Shown: in pieces, positions 55,533 through 64,000 of the stretch
How the letters are laid out: every line of letters begins with the position of its first letter
Position numbering within the stretch: the first letter of the stretch is position 1
Origin: Arachis hypogaea
Lineage: Eukaryota; Streptophyta; Magnoliopsida; Fabales; Fabaceae
Assembly (NCBI RefSeq): GCF_003086295.3
Contig: NC_092045.1
Location: 25,114,890-25,178,889 of the forward strand
Direction: 5' to 3'
Length of the DNA: 64,000 nt
Program-made: the position numbers and the translations under genes
The notes under the pieces: generated by a model
The model's input: the letters and a program-made list of their open reading frames with translations, nothing else
The model's database searches: none
Told to the model about the DNA's origin: nothing

Positions 55533-57621
55533 TGGTGTTTTTGTGGAAAATGAATTTTCAAACACACAACTAACCGGCAAGTGTACCGGGTCGCATCAAG
55601 TAGTAATAACTCACAAGAGTGAGGTCGATCCCACAGGGATTGATGGATCAAGCAACTTTAGTGGGTGATTAGTTTAGTCAAGCTAACATTGAGTGAATTG
55701 TGTGAAGTTGATCATCAGAAAGTAAAATTGCAATGAATTTAAAGTGCAGAAAGTAAAAATGGACAGAAACTTAAAGAGCAAGAAATGTAAATTAACGGAA
55801 TCTTAAATGACAAGAAATGTAAATTGCAGGAAATATAAAAGGGAGTGGGTGCAGGGAAATTAAATGAAAGCAGTAGATCAAAGCTTAGAACAATTGCAAG
55901 GAAATTAAATTGCAGGAAAAGTAAATTCAAGGTCACAGTAGCTTAAATGTAAATTGCAGAAGAACACAAGTGCAGGAAATTAAATTGGGAGCAATGAGAT
56001 GCAACAAAGAGACATAGATCATTTCTCAAATCTCAAAGTGAAACTAACAATTTCAATGAAACAGTAAAAACAGAAGGAAAGCCAAGAGCTCAATTCCTCA
56101 CTTGATCAAGATAGAAACAAAATTTAACTCAATTGTGAAATTCAGAAAAGAAATTCAAGATCTCAGGGGGATCAAAGAGACTAGAAAACAAGTCTAGATC
56201 TCAAGCCCTTCCTTGATTCAACAGAGAACAATTTGCAAAAGAAAAAGAAGATGAAAACAATAAAGGAAACTCAGATTCAATGCAGAAGAAGAACAAAGAG
56301 ATTTCATATCAAGTGAAAAAGAATTCCTTCAATTCTTGATCCAAAATTCAAAACAAAGCAAGGAAAACTAAAAGAGAGAGCTCTCTAATCCTAATGCTCC
56401 CTAGTGGAGCCAGCCTCCTCTCTTTTGTGAGATGGAATTGATGCCTTTATATAGGCTTTACAAAGTGAAAATGAAAATGAAATTAAAACAAATTACATTT
56501 AAAATAAAAATCCTAATCTAATTGATCCTTGTGCCTTTGAGAGATGATAATGGGCTTAGCTTGCTTTGGATTTGAGGGAGAATGGGTCTTGGATGGCCTT
56601 GGTTCAATTGGTGAAGATTTGAGTTCAAAGGGAATTTTAATTGAATTTTGGCCCATGGGTGTTTCCAGGAGGCTGCTCTGCTCTTGTGGAGGGCAGAGCA
56701 GTGAAGCTTTGTGTGGGGATGCATGTTGCGTGCTAAGTATAGGAGAGGCACCAGGGGATTGCCCTGCCCTTGTGGAGAGCGGGGCAGCAGTGCCATGGTG
56801 CGTGCCTTGCCTCCCTGCCTGCGTCAATCATGCGTGCCCTGGCCGTGTCATGCTCATGCTTGTGTGCGCCAAGGGGAGTTCCCAAGTTCAAACCCTTGTG
56901 AAAGCATTTGGGGAAACAATTTTCCTTGAATTTTTATGAAGAGAGCACGACATTGCTCTCCAAGAGAGCACTCTGCTCTCCTTGAGAGCAGATTTCCTTG
57001 GTTTCCTTGTGGCTCCCTCTTTGAGCCTTGGTGGAAGCACTTTGGTTTATTTTTGCTTATTTTTTTCCCTTAAAGATTCCTTTCACTCATGCCTCAATTG
57101 TATGCCAAATATGGATTGCTATATATCGTTGGAAAGCTCTGAATGTCAGCTTTCCAACGCAACTAAAAGAACATCAATTGGACATCTATAACTCAAGTTA
57201 TAGCCCTTTGAAGGAGGCATGGTCATGTTGTGAGCGCCCAGATTTTAACTTAGCGAAAATTTGCTTCCAACCTCACTTTGTTTCATCATGATATTGCCCT
57301 ACTCTTGGCAAGGGCAGAGCAATGTGCGTGCTGGTTGCTTCCTCCTTTAATTTGGTCATGGGCCACGCTTTTAAAAGCATGGCCTAAGGCTCCAAAGTGT
57401 GCTCCAACTTCAAAGTGTGCCCCAAAGCTCTTTTTTTCTCCTTTTTAGCTTATTTTGTGCTTCTTTGCTTCTTTTTCTCCTTATTTCCTACAAGATTTAT
57501 AAATTTAAAAGATCAAGGAAATGTTCTAATTAAGCACAAAAGAATGCAATATTTAAGCACTAATCATCAATTTCTTGTATGAAAAAGCATTGAAAAATAG
57601 GTATATGATAACTTGTCATCA
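55533..57621 (-). repeat. 2.1-kb LTR of another Athila-like element
   Basis: Starts TGGTGTTTTTGTGGAAAATG and ends ACTTGTCATCA, followed by CAACACCAAACTTAAACC. It has the LTR phrase AACCGGCAAGTGTACCGGG and GAGGTCGATCCCACAGGG near 55575-55640. A minus-strand TATA box (TATATAAAGG) is at 56444-56453. A perfect hairpin lies at 57127-57159. Palindromes GCTCTC-CAA-GAGAGC and TGCTCTC-CTT-GAGAGCA lie near 56956-56992. The open frames near 56513-56939 lie within LTR sequence and are not genes. Confidence 0.8.
57127..57159. repeat. Perfect 11-bp stem hairpin in the LTR (CGTTGGAAAGC)
   Basis: CGTTGGAAAGC and its exact reverse complement GCTTTCCAACG flank an 11-base loop. Related but weaker versions are at the same place in the LTRs at 45100-46210, 47727-48156, 55014-55443 and 61213-61641. 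Confidence 0.9.
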
Positions 57622-59377
57622 CAACACCAAACTTAAACCTTGCTTGTCCCCAAGCAAGAAAAGAATCATGCAATAAAGATTGACAATCCAAGGTAAGAAG
57701 AATAGCAACTCAATGTTCATGGTTAGCTAGTTTTCTAAGCATGCTACAATCACAAAAGAGATGTAAATGATTGATGCTTCTATCTAGCTCAATTTATGAA
57801 ATCTTTCTCTTATATTTCTTCCTTGACACAAGCTTTTGTTTTTCTTATTAGCTTCTCCTTTTGGGTGCTTTGCCCCATGAGTTGATAAGAAAGCTACGAC
57901 TTCTAAATGCTTTGTTTTCAAGTATTACCACTTGATACATAAGCACCACAAGCATTTAATTAGAGGACTTTATTAAGCTCATCATTTTTTTTCTTTTCTT
58001 GACTCTCTAATCATTGATGCTCAGAACCTTGAGCTTTGAGGGAGTGCTTTTGCACTTGAGTCTAGCCTTGACTTCTAAGTGTTTTGTTTTCAAGCATTTG
58101 GCTTGATACATAAACACCACAAGCACTTAGCAAATAAATTGCCATTGGTACTCAGAGCCTTCAGCTTTCTCATTCTTTCCCTTTTTCTTTTCTTGCTTTA
58201 ATTGTATTTGCTTCTTCAAGGTTTTCATGATTTCAAAAGATTTCACAAAATGTTCTAGATGAAAACTTCAATTAGATAAAATCTAATGCAATTGAGCAAC
58301 AATTAATCATACTAGCTTTCCAATACTTGTATGCACATGCTAAAATCTTCTTTAATTCCTTGTTTGTTTATGATCATGATGCTTTGTTGCTTTTGAATTC
58401 ACAAAGCTCAAGTTGGTAGTCATAATGCCACAGCAACATGTTACAAATCAAGATTCAAGCTATGCTTTATTCATACAGACATGTAAACAAAAAAGATGAA
58501 GACAATCATGCAATTTAAAGTGCTGGAAATAAATGAGAAGAAAAGGAACTCTACAACCTTGTAGTTCATCTTCATTATTGTTGTCCTTTTTCCTCTATTC
58601 TTCCTCTTTCCCTTGCCAAACTCAGAATGCTTGCTCATCCTCAAGCAACAATTAGAATAATGGCTATGGGGCTAAGATGGGTCATGAATGTCTTACACAC
58701 TGAAATGTTAGCATTACATGTGTTGCAAGCAAGCAACAATGAAAAATAACAATCAAGGCACAAGAGATAGTGACATTTTGATTGCAAGCATAAGAAGGTG
58801 TGCACAATACTTTGCATAAAGAATAAGTGGCACACCAAACTTAGTGTGACACTTTCACTTGGAATTGATGCAAGTATCTAGTAGATATTGGAACCAAATT
58901 TTATTGCATAGCAACACCAAACTTAGAATGCAACCATATGTCAATTTATTTGAACTAAAAATAAACAAAAGAAACTGTTATTTGTTAAATACAATCACCA
59001 AGCCAAGAATCTATCATGAATAAAGCTCTCTTGGTAATGTATTAACAAACATAGTAAATAAGCAAACTAAAATGAAAGCATTTAAAAACAGAAAAATGAC
59101 TAAAGAAAGTAGAACGAAAAAGTGTCAAATTAAAAGAAAAAAATAAAACTGCAGAGGCATTATGATTATGCAGACAAGTAGTGTTGCTTGAATGAATTGC
59201 ATAAAAAATAAGTGGCACACCAAACTAAGAATCTTGGTGTGTCACTTTCATTTTTGATTTGATGCAATCATCCAAAAATATTGAAAATAGTTACAAGGCA
59301 ACACCAAACTTAGAATGTAATCATATGCCAATTTATTGAAATTTAAACAAAGCATGGAGAAGAAATGTACCTACTGT
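57622..59377 (-). other. 3' non-coding internal region of an Athila-like element
   Basis: Begins with CAACACCAAACTTAAACC and the hairpin CTTGCTTG-TCCC-CAAGCAAG (57639-57658). Further weaker copies are at 58631-58648. A diverged duplication (about 58801-58953 and 59190-59341) shares AATAAGTGGCACACCAAACT and CAACACCAAACTTAGAATG. No polymerase coding is seen. Confidence 0.65.
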
Positions 59378-60039
59378 CTACCTGTTCTTCACTTTCTTCC
59401 TCTTCTTCCAGTTTGTTAAGAGGAATGACCTCAAGGAGGGAGAAGTTTCAGCTATTGTCCCTTCTCTTGGCCTTTCCTCAGCAAGCTTCCTTTTGTAAAT
59501 GGCTTGATTGACCTTGCTTGCTGGACCAGGGACAGGATTGGTGCTCTTGTTAGTTGCCTTCACTCTTTTGGATTTAATACATGGTGGTTGTGTGATTGTT
59601 AGAGTGATTTCTTCATTAGGAGCCTCTTGCATTGGTGGTTTCATGAGCTCTTCCTCTATGTAATTCTCAGCATTAATTGAGCGTGAATCTCCTTGAGTGT
59701 CTTCCTCCATTTTTTTTCATGACTTTCCATTAAGTCCTTTGGGAGGGAATCTTCATGTTCTTCTATCACCTCAATTACAGTTTCATTTTCAACCACCTCA
59801 TTCTTCATTGAAAGTTCACTTGATGCAGTGGCCTCCTTATCTTGCTCTTCCACTTTCTCCTTCACATCCATCAATTGGCCTTTATTTTCCTTGCTCAGTG
59901 GTTCTAAGCTCCTCCTTATTTTCTCTAAATCTCCATTTATATTTTTGAAGAGAGCTTCTTGCCTTTTCCAGGATTGTTCTTGTCTTTCAAAAAATCCTCT
60001 GGACTTTTGAAGGAGATTGGTGGACGAAATTGTGATCAA
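59378..60039 (-). pseudogene. Gag C-terminal remnant, frameshifted
   Basis: Two overlapping minus-strand frames (60039-59656 and 59710-59378) give one Athila-like Gag tail: FERQEQSWKRQEALF and IRRSLEPLSKENKG, then after a shift KRVKATNKSTN, YKRKLAEERPREG and SPSLRSFLLTNWKKRKK. The Gag core domain is missing. The fragment begins almost directly at the PBS, so leader and Gag N-terminus were deleted. Confidence 0.65.
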
Positions 60040-60060
60040 TACTTTTCACAACTCAAATAA

Positions 60061-60078
60061 TCCCCGGTAATGAATCCA
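60061..60078 (-). promoter_or_regulatory. Decayed primer binding site
   Basis: The minus strand reads TGGATTCATTACCGGGGA against the intact form TGGCGCCGTTGCCGGGGA. All four changes are explained by C-to-T (or G-to-A) decay at or near CG and GC sites. It directly borders the LTR that starts at 60085. Confidence 0.75.
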
Positions 60079-60084
60079 AAAACT

Positions 60085-61641
60085 TGGTGTTCAATACCAT
60101 GGCATAAACACAACTTCGCACAACTAACCAGCAAGTGTACTGGGTCGTCCAAGTAATAAACCTTACGCGAGTAAGGGTCGATCCCACAGAGATTGTTGGT
60201 ATGAAGCAAGCTATGGTCACCTTGTAAATCTTAGTCAGGCAAACTCAAATGGTTATGAATGATGAATAAAACATAAAGATAGAGATAGAGATACTTATGT
60301 AATTCATTGGTAGGAATTTCAGATAAGCGTATGAAGATGTTTGGTCCCTTCCGTCTCTTTGCTTTCCTACTGTCTTCATCCAATACTTCTTACTCCTTTC
60401 CATGGCAAGCTGTATGCAAGGGGTTTCACCATTGTCAGTGGCTACCTCCCATCCTCTCAGTGGAAATGTTCAACGCACCCTGTCACGGCACGGCTATCCA
60501 GCTGTCGGTTCTCGATCATGTCGGAATAGAATCCAGTGATTCTTTTGCGTCTGTCACTAACGCCCCACAATCGCGAGTTTGAAGCTCGTCACAGTCATTC
60601 AATCATTAAATCCTACTCAGAATACCACAGACAAGATTTAGACCTTCCGGATCCTCTTGAATGCCGCCATCAATTCTAGCTTATACCACGAAGATCCCGG
60701 TTAAAGAATCCAAGAGATAAACATTCAAGCCTTGTTTGCTTGTAGAACAAAAGTGGTTGTCAGGCACTTGTTCATAAGTGAGAATGGTGATGAGCGTCAC
60801 ATAATCATCACATTCATCATGTTCTTGGGTGCAAATGAATATCTTAGAACAAGAATAGGCTGAATTGAATAGAAGAACAATAGTAATTGCATTAATACTC
60901 GAGGTACAGCAGAGCTCCACACCTTAATCTATGGAGTGTAGAAACTCCACCGTTGAAAATACATAAGAACAAGGTCTAGGCATGGCCAAATGGCCAGCCT
61001 CCCAATGATCTAAGATAGCATAAGAATAAAGATAGCTACCAAGATGAAAATACAATAGTAAAAGGTCCTATTTATAAAGAACTAGTAGCCTAAGGTTTAC
61101 AAAGATGAGTAAATGACATAAAAATCCACTTCCGGGCCCACTTGGTGTGTGCTTGGGCTGAGCATTGAAGCATTTTCGTGTAGAGACTCTTCTTGGAGTT
61201 AACTCCCATCCTTGTGCCAGTTCCGGCGTTTAACGCTGGGAATTCTGATGGTGACTTTGAACGCCGGTTTGGGCCATCAAATCTTGGGCAAAGTATGGAC
61301 TATCATATATTGCTGGAAAGACCATGATGTCTACTTTCCAACGCCGTTGAGAGCGCGCCAATTGGGCTTCTGTAGCTCCAGAAAATCCACTTCGAGTGCA
61401 GGGAGGTCAGAATCCAACAGCATCTGCAGTCCTTTTTAGTCTCTGAATCAGATTTTTGCTCAGGTCCCTCAATTTCAGCCAGAAATTACCTGAAATCACA
61501 GTAAAACACACAAACTCATAGTAAAGTCTAGAAAAGTAAATTTTAACTAAAAACTAATAAAAATATACTAAAAACTAACTAGATCATACTAAAAACATAC
61601 TAAAAACAATGCCAAAAAGCGTACAAATTATCCGCTCATCA
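60085..61641 (-). repeat. 1.56-kb long-form LTR, bordered by PBS on one side and the 3' junction on the other
   Basis: Starts TGGTGTTCAATACC and ends CCGCTCATCA. The right 429 bp (61213-61641) match the short LTRs of the young element. The left 1.1 kb has AACCAGCAAGTGTACTGGG, TAAGGGTCGATCCCACAG and a minus-strand TTTATAAATAGG box near 61067-61078, which are missing from the short LTRs. It would serve both the internal region on its left (as 5' LTR) and the one on its right (as 3' LTR). An alternative reading is a short LTR inserted at 61213. Confidence 0.7.
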
Positions 61642-64000
61642 CAACACCAAACTTAAATTGTTGCTTGTCCCCAAGCAACTGAAAATCAAATAAGATAAAA
61701 AGAAGAGAATATGCAATGAATTCCAAAAACATCTATGAAGATCAGTTTTAATTAGATGAGCGGGACTTTTAGCTTTTTGCCTCTGAACAGTTTTGGCATC
61801 TCACTCTATCCTTTGAAATTCAGAATGATTGGCTTCTTTAGGAACTCAGAATCCAGATAGTGTCATTGATTCTCCTAGTTAAGTATGATGATTCTTGAAC
61901 ACAGCTACTTATTGAGTCTTGGCCATGGCCCAAAGCACTCTGTCTTCCAGTATTACCACCGGATACATACATGCCACAGATACATAATTGGGTGAACCTT
62001 TTCAGATTGTGACTCAGCTTTGCTAGAGTCCCCAATTAGAGGTGTCCAGGGTTCTTAAGCACACTCTTTTTGCCTTGGATCACAACTTTTATTTTTTTCT
62101 TTTCTCTTTTTTTTTTTTCGTTTTCTTTTCTCTTTTTTTTTTCGTTTTTTTTTGTATTCACTGCTTTTTATTGCTTCAAGAATCATTTTTATGATTTTTC
62201 AGATCCTCAGTAACATGTCTCCTTTTTCATCATTCTTTCAAGGGCCAACATTCATGAACCACAAATTCAAAAGACATATGCACTGTTCAAGCATACATTC
62301 AGAAAACAAAAGTATTGCCACCACATCAAAATAATTAATCTGTTATAAAATTCAAAATTCATGCAATTCTTCTCTTTTTCAATTAAGAACATTTTTCATT
62401 TAAGAAAGGTGATGGATTCATAGGACATTCATAACTTTAAGGCATAGACACTAAGACACTAATGATCACAAGACACAAACATAGCTAAACATAAGCATAA
62501 TTTTCAAAAAACAGAAAAATAAAGAACAAGGAAATTAAAGAACGGGTCCACCTTAGTGATGGCGGCTTGTTCGTCCTCTTGAAGATCCTATGGAGTGCTT
62601 GAGCTCCTCAATGTCTCTTCCTTGTCTTTGTTGCTCCTCTCTCATGATTCTTTGATCTACTCTAATTTCATGGAGGAGGATGGAATGTTCTTGGTGCTCC
62701 ACCCTTAGTTGTCCCATGTTGGAACTCAATTCTCCTAGGGAGGTTTTTAGTTGCTCCCAATAGTTTTGTGGAGGAAAGTGCATCCCTTGAGGCATCTCAG
62801 GGATTTGATGATGAGAGGTGTCTCTTGTTTGCTCCATCCTCTTCTTAGTGATGGGCTTGTCCTCATCAATGGGGATGTCTCCCTCTATGTCAACTCCAAC
62901 TGAATAACAGAGGTGACAAATGAGATGAGGAAAGGCTAACCTTGCTAAGGTAGAGGACTTGTCCGCCACCTTATAAAGTTCTTGGGATATCACCTCATGA
63001 ACTTCTATTTCTTCTCCAATCATGATGCTATGAATCATGATAGCCCGGTCTATAGTAACTTCGGACCGGTTGCTAGTGGGAATGATTGAGCGTTGGATAA
63101 ATTCCAACCATCCCCTAGCCACGGGTTTGAGGTCATGCCTTCTCAATTGAACCGGCTTTCCTCTTGAATCTCGCTTCCATTGGGCGCCCTCTTCACAAAT
63201 GACTGTGAGGACTTGGTCCAACCTTTGATCAAAGTTGATCCTTCTAGTGTAAGGGTGTTCATCTCCTTGCATCATGGGCAAGTTGAATGCCAACCTTACA
63301 TTTTCCGGACTAAAATCCAAGTATTTCCCCCGAACCATTGTAAGCCAATTCTTTGGGTCCGGGTTCACACTTTGATCATGGTTCTTGGTGATCCATCCAT
63401 TGGCATAGAACTCTTGAACCATTAAGATTCTGACTTGTTGAATGGGGTTGGTAAGAACTTCCCAACCTCTCCTTCGGATCTCATGTTGGATCTCTGGATA
63501 TTCACTCTTTTTGAGTTTGAAAGGGACCTCGGGGATCACCTTCTTCAAGGCCACAACTTCATAGAAGTGGTCTTGATGCACCCTTGAGATGAATCTCTCC
63601 ATCTCCTATGACTCGGAGGTGGAAGCTTTTGCCTTCCCTTTCCTCTTTCTAGAGGTTTCTCCGGCCTTGGATGCCATAAATGGTTATGGAAAAACAAAAA
63701 GCAATGCTCTTACCACACCAAACTTAAAAGGTTTGCTCGTCCTCGAGAAAAAGAAGAAAGAAGAGAGTAGAAGAAGAAGAAATAGAAGAGATGGAGATGG
63801 CCTTGTGGTTCGGCCAAAGGGGGGGGGGGAAGTAGTGTTTAGGTTGAGTGAAAATAAAGGAGTGAAGAAGGGTTTATATAGGAGTGGGGGGGGGGTTATG
63901 GTTCGGTCATGTATGGGTGGGTTTGGGAGGGAAAGTGGTTTGAATTTGAATGGTGGGGTAGGTGGGGTTTTATGAAGGATGGATGTGAGTGGTGAAGAGA
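61642..64000 (-). mobile_element. Second copy of the young element family, partial (runs off the window)
   Basis: After the LTR it repeats the order of 48157-50510: CAACACCAAACTTAAATT, hairpin GTTGCTTG-TCCC-CAAGCAAC (61660-61679), 3' non-coding part, ORF2, leader motif, TATA box (63873-63880). It is similar to the left copy throughout. Two G homopolymers (63819-63829, 63886-63895) are expanded relative to the left copy, where the first is only four G. Confidence 0.85.
62553..63677 (-). pseudogene. ORF2 copy with an early nonsense codon
   Basis: Homologous to 49069-50193 over the whole length, with scattered substitutions and the same C-terminal coiled coil and SRHH end. The original ATG is at 63677. 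A TAG at 63606-63608 replaces the Trp codon of SES-W-EMERF. The next in-frame ATG (63602) would give 349 aa lacking the basic N-terminus. It is either a pseudogene or an N-terminally truncated product. Confidence 0.8.

Noticed and set aside
56513..56939. Overlapping frames of 92-131 codons on both strands
   Set aside because: They lie wholly within the 2.1-kb LTR in a locally GC-richer block of palindromes. No homology is recognised.

Overview
The window is plant nuclear DNA, almost entirely transposable elements and AT-rich intergenic sequence. I see no intact cellular gene, no rRNA or tRNA gene and no CRISPR array. The organism is most likely a legume, and peanut/Arachis is my best inference. 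The reasons are the LTRs that begin TGATGAGCGGATAATTTG on the minus strand, the arrays built on GGCGTTTAACGCC, the recurrent TAAGTTTGGTGTTG motif, and an env-carrying SIRE/Maximus-type copia element. I recognise these from memory and have run no search.

Layout. Positions 1-2785 hold the right part of a MuDR-like Mutator element: a decayed transposase 3' end (+) facing a two-exon GRF zinc-finger gene (-). Positions 2786-10800 are AT-rich DNA with two MITE-like inverted-repeat elements and two copies of one CCGGTT-rich hAT family, each with a perfect 8-bp target-site duplication (TSD). Positions 10960-12930 are a decayed Ty1/copia body. Positions 13738-26288 are one long SIRE-type copia element (minus strand) with matching 5-bp TSDs, decayed gag-pol, an env-like ORF, and a Ty3-type solo LTR inside its left LTR. 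Positions 26294-43500 are AT-rich and carry MITEs, a 99-bp AAT microsatellite, a 30-bp perfect palindrome, a G-quadruplex motif, exon-like remnants of an unidentified gene, a P-type Ca2+-ATPase fragment, a Mutator MITE with a 9-bp TSD and a hAT MITE with an 8-bp TSD. Positions 43660-44900 are a second, different Mutator transposase pseudogene (-).

Positions 45100-64000 are nested minus-strand Ty3/gypsy (Athila-like) elements. The youngest (47727-55443) is a non-autonomous element made of short LTRs, a duplicated tRNA-Asp-type primer binding site (PBS), an intact 778-aa Gag-protease ORF, an intact 374-aa second ORF with its own TATA box, and no reverse transcriptase or integrase. It sits inside the protease region of an older relative. 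To the right lie a 2.1-kb LTR, a gag remnant, a 1.56-kb LTR shared by two internal regions, and a second copy of the 374-aa ORF family with a nonsense codon.

How the parts work together: only the 47727-55443 element has long intact frames. Lacking polymerase, it would have to be mobilised in trans. Its most striking content is non-coding: two arrays of palindromes at about 31-bp spacing flank gag-protease, and a hairpin plus TAAGTTTGGTG module recurs at the Gag-protease C terminus, the leader of the second ORF and the 3' LTR junction.
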